A DNA stretch of 8,771 bases from JBBSGA01 sp038254585 (lineage in GTDB: Bacteria; Chloroflexota; Chloroflexia; Chloroflexales; Kallotenuaceae): assembly GCA_038254585.1 (NCBI GenBank), contig JBBSGA010000269.1, positions 1 through 8,771 of the forward strand, read 5' to 3'. Position numbers and translations under genes: made by a program. Numbering within the stretch: position 1 is the stretch's first letter; each line of letters starts with the position of its first letter. Below the pieces are notes generated by a model that was given only the letters and a program-made list of their open reading frames with translations, made no database searches and was not told the DNA's origin. Positions 1 to 6,007 of the stretch are shown here, one piece after another.

Positions 1-617
1 AGCGCGTCAAGATCGAGGTCGACCGCCGGATATAGGCGCAGCTCGTGATCGAACCAGTAGGTGGCGTTGGCAAGAATGTACCCGCCGTTCTTGGGGTTCC
101 TCGCACGGGCCATGGCCTGCCTGTCTGACTCTGCGAACGCTTGCTCGCGGAACTTCTTCACTGCCGTCTCTATCCCCGCTTGGCGGTAGAGGTCGTAAAT
201 CCCGAAGAAGAAGTCCACCCACTTCTGTCCATCGGGCAATTGCCGCACGGCCGGCGGCTCGAACGGAACGAGCGTGCGAATCACGGAGGGATGCCGAGTG
301 AGGACTTCCAGGACAACGACTCCTCCGGAGCTGCTGCCGAAGATGGTCGCGGGCTCGTCGCTCACGTGCTCGGTCAAGCGACGGACGTCATCGGCGTCCG
401 TCTCGAGCCGATGATCGTAGTCCTGCGGCCCATCGAGTTGGCTCCGGGAAAAGCCGCGTCGATCGTAGGTGACGACGGTATAGTGCGCCGCCAGATGCTC
501 TGTCGCCCTTTTGAAGATGTCGGCTTCGCCATTGGACCCGGGGACCATGAGCATGAGCGGGCCGCTACCGTGGGTCTCATAGTAGAGCCGAGCGCCGGGA
601 ACTTCGAGGATACTCAT
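1..617 (-). CDS. Alpha/beta hydrolase, C-terminus cut by the window edge
   Basis: Serine hydrolase of the alpha/beta-hydrolase fold; the substrate cannot be told from sequence. The 205 visible residues begin MSILEVPGARLYYE and contain HGSGP (16-20), the oxyanion-hole region VPGSNG (25-30), the YDRRGFSRS strand-turn segment (51-59) typical of the family, and the nucleophile elbow GSSSG (94-98) with Ser96. The cap region follows (about 115-190). The acid and His of the triad would lie beyond the left edge, so catalytic competence cannot be confirmed. The start at 617 is supported by an upstream GGGAGG on the minus strand. The gene lies 124 bp downstream of the small membrane-protein gene on the same strand, so it may be read through from it or have its own promoter. 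The ORF has no internal stop. Confidence 0.9.
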   Translation of the reverse strand, partial: MSILEVPGARLYYETHGSGPLMLMVPGSNGEADIFKRATEHLAAHYTVVTYDRRGFSRSQLDGPQDYDHRLETDADDVRRLTEHVSDEPATIFGSSSGGVVVLEVLTRHPSVIRTLVPFEPPAVRQLPDGQKWVDFFFGIYDLYRQAGIETAVKKFREQAFAESDRQAMARARNPKNGGYILANATYWFDHELRLYPAVDLDLDA

Positions 618-741
618 TTGCCTCCCTTCCTAATTTTGTGAGCGTTTATGGGGATTGCAGCCGAGTTTCATTGTCGAGGTGCTTCTACAGCACGGCTGGT
701 CGAACAGGGCGGGTCAGCTGTTCGTCGGTCATTCTGACTCC

Positions 742-1071
742 TCACCGGCGCAAGCGAGGCCGCTCGTGCTGCTTGCGCCACCCAGACGAGGTCATACCCC
801 GCCGCCTGTACACCCGCAGAATGGTGGCCACGAGCAACAGGAGCGCGGCGTGGAGGACCGGGGCGAGGGCGATGTGGAGGACCGGGAGGAGGGCGATCAT
901 CCCGGACACCTTCACCCAGAGTGGTGTGCCGGAGACGAGCCCGCCGATCAAGCCGGGCTGGAAAAGCACCACACCCATGAACCCAAATACCCCAAGGGTG
1001 ACGAGCACGAGCAATAAGAACACGCGGCGTCGCCAGCCGAACTCTGAGAGCGAAGCGCGAAGCCTGTGCAT
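742..1071 (-). CDS. Small hydrophobic membrane protein, function unknown
   Basis: A 109-residue integral membrane protein that I do not recognise as a named family. After a basic, amphipathic N-terminus (RLRAS..GWRRR, 3-16) comes a clear transmembrane segment at about 17-38. A second, longer hydrophobic stretch at about 53-86 (one long or two short helices, including LLPVLHIALAPVLHAALLLL) follows. The C-terminal tail is strongly basic (RVYRRR, then RPRLRR) and by the positive-inside rule likely cytoplasmic. An AGGAGG lies 9 bases before the ATG. That ATG overlaps the stop codon of the preceding gene as TGATG, so translation is probably coupled to the 1071-1532 protein and the two products may act together. 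No catalytic motif is visible. Confidence 0.8.
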   Translation of the reverse strand: MHRLRASLSEFGWRRRVFLLLVLVTLGVFGFMGVVLFQPGLIGGLVSGTPLWVKVSGMIALLPVLHIALAPVLHAALLLLVATILRVYRRRGMTSSGWRKQHERPRLRR

Positions 1072-1532
1072 CAGTTCGACCCTCCTAGCCGCTTAGACCC
1101 GGCTGCGTCCCCAAGACCGGTTTCTGACGTTGCCGGGAGGCGTGTGAAGCCGCCGAGGTGCTCCGGCTTTACGCTCACAGGGATCCCCGATCCCGCGTGT
1201 TGTCTTGCCCTCTCCATGACGACGTCGCTTGGCTTCCCGCAGACCTGGATGCTCGTCGTGGTGGCGCCCAGGAACCGCGCGAATACACGCTCGGTGTGCG
1301 CGTGGGCTACCCGGTGGAGCACCTGCGAGTGGTGCTCCAGGGAGGCCGCGTCCGGGTGGACCTGGACGAAAGTCACCTCGGTACCGTCCTCATTAGCGTA
1401 GGCGTTGATGGCGAGCAGACGGGGTTCGTTCGCCTCGATGATCTTGAAGAACTCTTGGAGGAACTGCCTGAAGTCCTCGAACTCGCCCTTCTTGATCGCG
1501 ACGGTGTTGATGAAGATGAACGGTGCAGCCAT
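1071..1532 (-). CDS. Dimeric alpha/beta-barrel (ABM-like) protein
   Basis: A 153-residue soluble protein. Residues 4-60 show the beta-alpha-beta pattern of ferredoxin-like dimeric alpha/beta barrels related to antibiotic biosynthesis monooxygenases: FIFINTVAIKKG, a helix FEDFRQFLQEFFKII, then LLAINAYANEDGTEVTFVQVHPD. A conserved-looking tail VSVKPEHLGGFTR (119-131) follows. The exact activity is unknown; members of this fold include oxygenases and stress proteins. I chose the ATG at 1532 rather than the far upstream ATG at 1721 because AGAAGGGA lies 7 bases before it and the upstream extension has no protein character. The last 22 residues (132-153, Gly/Ser/Ala-rich) look like an extension past the natural end of the domain. 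They bring the stop codon into a TGATG overlap with the next gene. Confidence 0.8.
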   Translation of the reverse strand: MAAPFIFINTVAIKKGEFEDFRQFLQEFFKIIEANEPRLLAINAYANEDGTEVTFVQVHPDAASLEHHSQVLHRVAHAHTERVFARFLGATTTSIQVCGKPSDVVMERARQHAGSGIPVSVKPEHLGGFTRLPATSETGLGDAAGSKRLGGSN

Positions 1533-1708
1533 AATGATTCCCTTCTGTTCAGTCGGATTCGCCCTTGATCCCCGTGGTTCATTCCTACGGCAACCGTTTT
1601 CGAATAGGTATCCTTGGCCGGTGCTGAGCGGCTCACGGACGACGACCAAAAGCCTAGCTTCCGGAGAGCCCCCTGCGTGGACGCCCTCACCTAGTATAGG
1701 GAGCAGCA

Positions 1709-1769
1709 GTCCGCAGGACATGACCCATAGAAGGCAGAGGAGAGAAGAAAAGGGCTATTTTTGCGAGGC
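1709..1769 (-). repeat. Copy A of a 61-bp element in a gene 3' flank
   Basis: First copy of an element found again at 2572-2632 in the same orientation. Over 1717-1769 and 2580-2632 I count 48 of 53 identical bases without a gap. This includes an unbroken 22-base identical block at the right end (AAAAGGGCTATTTTTGCGAG then GC). At the left edge both copies can form a 4-bp hairpin: GTCC-gca-GGAC here. The element lies 34 bp beyond the stop codon of the methyltransferase gene. A further small dyad, CGGTC-cgcga-GACCG, sits at 1769-1783 in this copy only. The rest of the 271-bp gap (1533-1803) shows nothing I can name. Its nature (MITE remnant, intergenic repeat or RNA element) is open. Confidence 0.75.
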
Positions 1770-1803
1770 GGTCCGCGAGACCGGAGGACGTAGCAGGAGG
1801 ACG

Positions 1804-2478
1804 CTATGGCTTCTTCGGCATTGGTCCGCGGGCGCGGATGAAGGCGAAGTTCTTGTGGCGCGTGGGGATGACCTCAACGTCGCTGAAGCCGGCGTCCTTG
1901 AGCATCGGCATCAGCTTGTCGACCATGCTCTCGCCGTGCGAGTGGCCGAAGATCGAAAGCAGATGGCCGAGGGGACGGCCATGGCCGAGGGGGGAGTGGC
2001 TGTGCGTGGCGAAGTCCATCACCATGAAGCGGCCGCCCGGCTTGAGGACACGTCGTATCTCGTCGAAACCCGTGCGCTTGAGGTCATCGGGTAGGTGATG
2101 CAGCATGAGGGTGCTCGTCACGAGGTCGAAGGTCGCATCAGGGGACGGGAGCGCCTCGATCAGGGCGACACGGAAATCGATATCGCAGCCGACCTTCGCC
2201 GCCTTGTCCCTGGCGACTTCGATCATCTCTGGGGAGGCGTCGATGCCGTGCACCTCACCCGTTCCCACGCTCGACTTCAGGGCGAGGGCGAGCGTGCCTG
2301 TGCCGCAGCCGACGTCGAGCACCTTCTCACCGGGTGCCGGCGCGGCCAACTCTATGAGCTTCTCACGGCTCGCCTTGTCCCGCCCGAATGAGATGACTCT
2401 GCCGAAAAGGTCGTACCAGCGCGCCCCGTGGAGGACGCGGCCTGCCGTTTGCGGGGCATCGGCAGTCTTGTGGTGCAT
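1804..2478 (-). CDS. Class I SAM-dependent methyltransferase (UbiE/Methyltransf_11 type)
   Basis: A 224-residue cytoplasmic methyltransferase; the acceptor is unknown. Glycine-rich SAM motif I is VLDVGCGTG (53-61). The acidic residue ending beta-2 is Asp80 in GID. The motif region around PSPDATFDLV (111-120) is followed by TSTLMLHHLP (121-130), the signature HH-containing post-motif of the UbiE-like group. Motif III is RVLKPGGRFMVMD (143-155). The C-terminal part has a His-rich stretch (HSHSPLGHGRPLGH, 159-172; HSHGE, 179-183) and ends FAFIRARGPMPKKP. The start at 2478 is chosen over the ATG at 2538 because AGGAGG lies 7 bases upstream. The 15-bp inverted repeat at 2501-2541 is just before the gene. 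The gene has its own flanks (173 bp to the response regulator) and is probably a separate transcription unit. Confidence 0.92.
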   Translation of the reverse strand: MHHKTADAPQTAGRVLHGARWYDLFGRVISFGRDKASREKLIELAAPAPGEKVLDVGCGTGTLALALKSSVGTGEVHGIDASPEMIEVARDKAAKVGCDIDFRVALIEALPSPDATFDLVTSTLMLHHLPDDLKRTGFDEIRRVLKPGGRFMVMDFATHSHSPLGHGRPLGHLLSIFGHSHGESMVDKLMPMLKDAGFSDVEVIPTRHKNFAFIRARGPMPKKP

Positions 2479-2500
2479 TTTCGAACCTCCTCTGCCTACG

Positions 2501-2541
2501 GAATCGAGAATTGAGAACGAACCTTGCTCAATTCTCAATTC
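2501..2541. promoter_or_regulatory. 15-bp inverted repeat upstream of the methyltransferase
   Basis: The arms GAATCGAGAATTGAG (2501-2515) and CTCAATTCTCAATTC (2527-2541) are complementary at 14 of 15 positions around an 11-base spacer. The repeat is AT-rich within GC-rich surroundings and ends 22 bases before the methyltransferase start at 2478. It could be an operator for a dimeric regulator or a hairpin in the 5' leader. The arms are themselves built of GAATTGA-like units, and a third CAATTC follows at 2543-2548. No convincing -35/-10 pair could be placed. Confidence 0.5.
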
Positions 2542-2571
2542 CCAATTCGTTACTCAGCATAGCTAACAGCC

Positions 2572-2632
2572 GTCTCTAAGACATGACCCGTAGAAGGCCG
2601 AGCAAAGGAGAAAAGGGCTATTTTTGCGAGGC
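2572..2632 (-). repeat. Copy B of the 61-bp 3'-flank element
   Basis: Second copy of the element at 1709-1769, same orientation and same length. It lies 18 bp beyond the stop codon of the response regulator gene. Its left-end hairpin is GTCT-cta-AGAC. Compared with GTCC-gca-GGAC in the other copy, one stem pair has changed on both sides (C-G to T-A) while the loop has diverged. This argues that the palindrome, not just the sequence, has been kept. The most conserved part is the 22-base right-end block spanning AAAAGGGCTATTTTTGCGAG. Confidence 0.75.
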
Positions 2633-2650
2633 AGGAGTGAGCGGAGGATG

Positions 2651-3310
2651 CTACCCACACCGCGTGGGGCGGGGCAGCCAGCCACGGGCGACGCCATAAG
2701 CAGCTGCCTGGTGTCGGTTGCGAAGGTGGAGTTTGGCGAGGATGCTCTTCATGTGATTCTTGACCGTGTGCTCACTGATCACGAGACGCTCAGCGATCTC
2801 GGCGTTGGAGAGACGCGCCGCCACTAGCTCCAGCACTTCCATCTCTCGGGCAGTAAGCTCCTCCGCGGGCCCGAAGGGCTCAGTTTGGCCCCGAATCTCT
2901 TCCAAGATCCGGGCAGCCATGCGCCGCGAGAGCGCCGCCTCGCCCCGCGCCAGGCCCCGGAGCTGCTCCAGGAGCTCCCGGGACCGCACGTTCTTGACCA
3001 GGTAGCCTTGCGCCCCTGCCTTGATCGCCTCGAAGAGGGTCTGACTGTCGTCATGCACCGTCAGCATCACGACGGTGACGGCGGGCATTTCCATCTTCAG
3101 CTGCTGGGTCGTGGTAACGCCATCCTCTCCCGGGAGCTCGATATCCATCAGCACGATGTCCGGCGCAAGCGCACGCGCTTGGTCCAGGGCGCTCTCGGCG
3201 TCTTCGGCCTCGCCAACGACGCTGAAATCGTTCTGGTAGGAGAGGAGCGAGATGAGCCCCTCGCGAAAGAGCGCATGGTCGTCAACCAGGAGGAGTCGCA
3301 AGGGCTGCAT
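2651..3310 (-). CDS. NarL/FixJ-family two-component response regulator
   Basis: A 219-residue cytoplasmic transcription regulator, partner of the kinase encoded just upstream. Receiver domain (about 4-120): acidic pair Asp10-Asp11, phospho-acceptor Asp56 in DIVLMDIELPGEDG, Thr84 in VVMLTVHDD, and Lys106 in GYLVKN. All the expected residues are present. A linker precedes the LuxR-type helix-turn-helix (about 151-207): LTAREMEVLELVA, then LSNAEIAERLVISEHTVKNH with the recognition helix, then ILAKLHLRNRHQAA. The start at 3310 has AAGGGAGA upstream and overlaps the end of the kinase gene by 29 bp, so the two are co-transcribed and probably translationally linked. The target genes are not identifiable; no binding site can be assigned from this window. 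Confidence 0.96.
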   Translation of the reverse strand: MQPLRLLLVDDHALFREGLISLLSYQNDFSVVGEAEDAESALDQARALAPDIVLMDIELPGEDGVTTTQQLKMEMPAVTVVMLTVHDDSQTLFEAIKAGAQGYLVKNVRSRELLEQLRGLARGEAALSRRMAARILEEIRGQTEPFGPAEELTAREMEVLELVAARLSNAEIAERLVISEHTVKNHMKSILAKLHLRNRHQAAAYGVARGWLPRPTRCG

Positions 3311-4244
3311 GCCCGTTCTCCCTTCTCGTGTGTGGAATGGGGATGGTGGCAGTCACATGTGTGCCCGCACCGGGCTGGCTCTGCACCTGGAACGTGCCGC
3401 CGAGGGCCTTGACCCGCTCCCGCATACTCGTCAGGCCCAATGGCCGCGCCTTGCCGTTCCTCTGAGGGCCAGGGATAAAACCCTGCCCATCGTCGGCAAT
3501 GACAACCCTGAGCTGATCCGATCCATTGGATGTGAGGGTGACAGTGGCCGCCTGTGCCGCGGCGTGCTTGCGCACGTTGGTCAGGGCTTCCTGGATGAGC
3601 CGGAAGAGTTGGAGCGCTACGAGCGGTGAGAGCTGGTCGGCCGCGTCATCCGTTCGGAGGCTCGTGGGAATCTGGTGCCGCTCTTCAAACTGGTCCACGT
3701 AATCCTGTAGTGCGCAGATCAACCCTCGTTCCGTCACATTGGTGCGGAGCCCGGCAATGGACGCCCCGATATCCTCGTAGATTTCGTCGGCAACCCCGTG
3801 TAAGCGCTCGAGCTCTGCTTCCGCCTCCTGTGGTCGGTCGGCCTCCACCAGTTCCTTGATAGTGTCCAGGCGCAAGAGCAGATGCGCGACGAGCTGCGCT
3901 ACACCATCGTGGAGTTCCCTGCTCAGCCGCTCCCGTTCCTCCATCACGGCGTTCATGGTCAGGATATCCTGCTCGCGGGCCACTGCCTCCGCCTGGAGTC
4001 TCCGTAGGACCCTGAACAGCGTCTCTACAAAAATGTAGCCCAGCACCAGGGCTATGAATGTCGCGAGCGACGTCACGAGCACGGTCTCTGCGCTGCTGAC
4101 CGTGTGCCCCGCGAGGCTGCGGCCCACGGTGAGTGTCAGCAGGCTGTGGCCCACTGCGACCGTAAGGGGAGGTATGAAGACCATGAGCCATTTGAACAGG
4201 AGCAGCCTGCGGTGCGGCATGACCGAATGGTTCATGTGAAGCAT
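3282..4244 (-). CDS. Membrane sensor histidine kinase (HisKA_3/NarX-DesK-LiaS type)
   Basis: A 320-residue membrane kinase that phosphorylates its own His and passes the phosphate to the response regulator at 2651-3310. Two transmembrane segments (about 14-40 and 52-77) are separated by only about 11 residues. There is therefore no extracytoplasmic sensor domain, and the signal is likely membrane-borne or sensed inside. A short coiled segment (80-105) leads to the HisKA_3 H-box ERERLSRELHDGVAQ with His112. The HATPase part has an N-box QEALTNVRKHA (218-228), G1 DDGQGF (251-256), G2 GLTSMRERV (270-278) and a final GAGTHVTATIP. All catalytic boxes are intact. The start at 4244 has GGAGGG 5 bases upstream. 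The stop lies 29 bp inside the regulator gene. Confidence 0.95.
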   Translation of the reverse strand: MLHMNHSVMPHRRLLLFKWLMVFIPPLTVAVGHSLLTLTVGRSLAGHTVSSAETVLVTSLATFIALVLGYIFVETLFRVLRRLQAEAVAREQDILTMNAVMEERERLSRELHDGVAQLVAHLLLRLDTIKELVEADRPQEAEAELERLHGVADEIYEDIGASIAGLRTNVTERGLICALQDYVDQFEERHQIPTSLRTDDAADQLSPLVALQLFRLIQEALTNVRKHAAAQAATVTLTSNGSDQLRVVIADDGQGFIPGPQRNGKARPLGLTSMRERVKALGGTFQVQSQPGAGTHVTATIPIPHTRRENGHAALATPPG

Positions 4245-4330
4245 GGCATCCCTCCAGTCAGGCTACGTCGCATCCCGGCTGGTGATAGAGTCAGAACAGA
4301 GCGCAGGGGACAAATCGAGATCCCTGACAG

Positions 4331-4620
4331 TTATATGATAGCAAACGGTGCCAGTAGGATGTTGGCACTGAGGGCGGAGGCAAAGCGGCCGGCCACGTTC
4401 GCGCCGAGCACCGCCTCCCCAGGTCATCCCCGGTGGACCATAGGTACTATCGGTGGATGTTGCGACGCCCATGAACCGGTAGGCGACGGCGTTCTGGACA
4501 GCCATGGTCAACAGCGGGTATCCCCTAGGTGAGCATGCGGCGCGGCACAAAGAACTCCTGGCTGCCGCTCGGCGAGGGATACATGGGCACATGAGGATCT
4601 CGGTGGCATAGCCCGGCATG
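4331..4620 (-). pseudogene. Remnant of a DHA2-family MFS drug transporter (C-terminal part)
   Basis: In one minus-strand frame the translation at about 4530-4450 reads YPLLTMAVQNAVAYRFMGVATST. This matches the conserved segment of 14-TM drug/H+ antiporters of the EmrB/QacA group (typically PLLT-VQNAVP-R--GVATS). After about 25 bases without likeness the homology continues in another frame: GEAVLGANVAGRFASALSA (about 4417-4360), again typical of the next helix. It ends at a TAA at 4331-4333. Upstream, PGYATEILMC (about 4617-4588) may be part of the preceding helix. The remnant is therefore short, frameshifted and lacks the N-terminal three-quarters of a normal protein of about 450-500 residues. 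It lies right upstream of the kinase gene and is presumably not expressed as a transporter. Confidence 0.55.
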
Positions 4621-5041
4621 GCTCACAGTGGGACACGATCGGAGTTGCCCCACAAGGTTGTCAGATGAACCGAGTTCCACATGCTCCCGTTCTGGTTCTT
4701 GGGACTTGCTTTCGCGCGGCCCGGTGCTGTGGGCCGACATCCACGTGCAGCATGGTATGGAAGATAGCAGTGGAAGACAGGTAGGGGAGGTCATTGGTCT
4801 GCTCCTCTAGAGCGCTGTGCTCTTCTTTGTCGCGTGGCTCGTCCCGTCGCGGTAGTTGTGTCCACGATCGGGACAGGCAGAACATGATCTCCCAAGTCGA
4901 TGAAGCACTTGGGAAAGCCGGTGCGCCCGAGGCGGGTACGAGACCGCATGCGCCGGGCGAGGGCGGAGGAAGCCCTTGCCCGGCGGTTATCACCATAATA
5001 GGCTGGTCAGAGTCGAGCTCCAGAGGGAAGGGGGCACGTGA
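4621..5041. other. About 420-bp gap with no recognisable gene
   Basis: Short open frames exist on both strands, but none shows a good ribosome binding site, a known motif or family-like composition. The stretch may be decayed DNA belonging with the neighbouring transporter remnant. The only clear structure is the hairpin at 4951-4985. Confidence 0.5.
4951..4985 (-). terminator. Strong GC hairpin downstream of the lipoprotein gene
   Basis: The arms CGCCGGGCGAGGGC (4951-4964) and GCCCTTGCCCGGCG (4972-4985) pair at 13 of 14 positions, the remaining one being G-T, around a 7-base loop. On the minus strand it starts 56 bp after the lipoprotein stop codon, a reasonable place for a terminator. It lacks a T-run on either strand, so it may be a stabilising 3' hairpin or a Rho-type end rather than a classical intrinsic terminator. 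Confidence 0.4.
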
Positions 5042-5581
5042 CTAGCGCCCGCCAAATTGTGGCCCAAGTGCGTCGGTCAACAGCTTGATCACGGCCGCAT
5101 CGTTGCCCACGTACAGTACGATCACGCGCTCCTTGCGAAAGAAATGCGGCGGCGCGATCCACGTGATCATCGACGTCCGGGGATTGCCGTCCGGGCCGAT
5201 CTGCTGGGCATCTTCCTCGGCCGCCTGAACGCCGTTCATGCCGAGGTCCGTATCAGCGTAGTTATATGACTGGATCTCAGCTGGCTGCTGGATACCATCG
5301 CCGCTTGCGCGCACGGTCGTACCTTTGGCGCGCAAGAAGGGTTGCTGCACATCACCGACGATTTCGACCGTGAGCCCTTTGCCCCGCAGGTAGTCGACAA
5401 AGCTGACGTGGTCCTTCACGGGCCCGCCATGGCTCTGTGCGACCGGCACTCCCGCCCGCGGTGCCTCGGTCTGGGTTGTCGACGCGTCCGCCACACCCGT
5501 CGATAGAGGAGACTGTCCGCATGCAGCCAATACGATAAGCGCCAACAAACCAAAACCCACTCGCCAAACGACGTACCGCAT
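5042..5581 (-). CDS. Uncharacterised lipoprotein (HFF..RVIVLYVG family)
   Basis: A 179-residue membrane-anchored exported protein. The signal peptide is MRYVVWRVGFGLLALIVLAAC, with lipobox LAAC and lipidated Cys21, followed by a Ser/Thr/Ala-rich linker (22-55). The folded part (57-179) starts HVSFVDYLRGKGLTVEIVGD and ends with MITWIAPPHFFRKERVIVLYVG, then VIKLLTDALGPQFGGR. From memory this pattern (T-W---PHF-R---VIVLYVG-D---I-LL---LGPQF) recurs in unnamed proteins of Chloroflexota and some other phyla; no function is known to me. The start at 5581 is fixed by AAGGAG 6 bases upstream and by the signal peptide. The gene stands alone on its strand, with 425 bp of intergenic DNA before it. Confidence 0.88.
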   Translation of the reverse strand: MRYVVWRVGFGLLALIVLAACGQSPLSTGVADASTTQTEAPRAGVPVAQSHGGPVKDHVSFVDYLRGKGLTVEIVGDVQQPFLRAKGTTVRASGDGIQQPAEIQSYNYADTDLGMNGVQAAEEDAQQIGPDGNPRTSMITWIAPPHFFRKERVIVLYVGNDAAVIKLLTDALGPQFGGR

Positions 5582-6007
5582 GTTCTGCTCCTTCCATATC
5601 CTGGTGCCACGTGGGTCATCGCTGGAACCTCGTCGATTTCGAACGCAGAATCCTAAGCACTCTGACTGCCCACCCACGTAGCTTGCTAACCGCTACAACC
5701 TATGGGACACTACACCGTCGTAGTACCAGACGACGATGTCCTCCGACCGGTTCCCGCTGAAGCCCTTGATACACGGAATCGATGGACACTGAGGCAACCC
5801 TGGAACGCGACGGTGACCCTGGTGAGGCAGTGATCGACGTGAGCTACCGTTTGTGCCGATAGGATTTCGTCCCCGGCGCGGTCGCGTGCTCCGTGCACGT
5901 CGCAATGTTGCAGCTCGTGCTCGGTCTGTATCCTGCAACACCAGCCGGTCTGCATATCGTGCGCCCACTCTCTGATAGGCGCCACGTTCAAGAAGCGGAG
6001 GATGAAC
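5582..6007. other. Divergent intergenic region between lipoprotein and LPNTA genes
   Basis: About 425 bp between two genes facing away from each other, so it should hold both promoters. Minus-strand frames run through it but lack ribosome binding sites and overlap the clear plus-strand gene, so I do not call them. Small dyads: CGTCGT-agtaccag-ACGACG at 5716-5735 and the 8-bp inverted repeat at 5906-5940. I could not place a convincing sigma-70 promoter. Confidence 0.5.
5906..5940 (+). promoter_or_regulatory. 8-bp inverted repeat upstream of the LPNTA-protein gene
   Basis: TGTTGCAG (5906-5913) and CTGCAACA (5933-5940) are perfect inverted copies with a 19-base spacer, 67 bases before the start codon at 6008. 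A weak promoter-like pair TTGCAG and TATCCT (15-base spacer) lies within the same stretch. It may be an operator overlapping a promoter; an 8-bp match of this kind can also arise by chance. Confidence 0.25.

Noticed and set aside
141..641. Plus-strand ORF of 166 codons
   Set aside because: It is antisense to the alpha/beta hydrolase, whose nucleophile elbow and fold motifs are unmistakable; the plus-strand translation has no family character.
1071..1721. Longer start (ATG at 1721) for the ABM-like protein
   Set aside because: The extra 63 residues have no protein-like pattern and would run through element A; the ATG at 1532 has a good ribosome site and begins the domain.
1405..2094. Plus-strand ORF of 229 codons
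   Set aside because: It crosses the ABM-like gene, the intergenic repeat and half of the methyltransferase in antisense, with no ribosome site or motif; a product of high GC.
4661..4996. Minus-strand ORF of 111 codons in the gap
   Set aside because: Pro/Ser/Arg-rich, no ribosome site, contains the 4951-4985 hairpin; looks like non-coding or decayed DNA.
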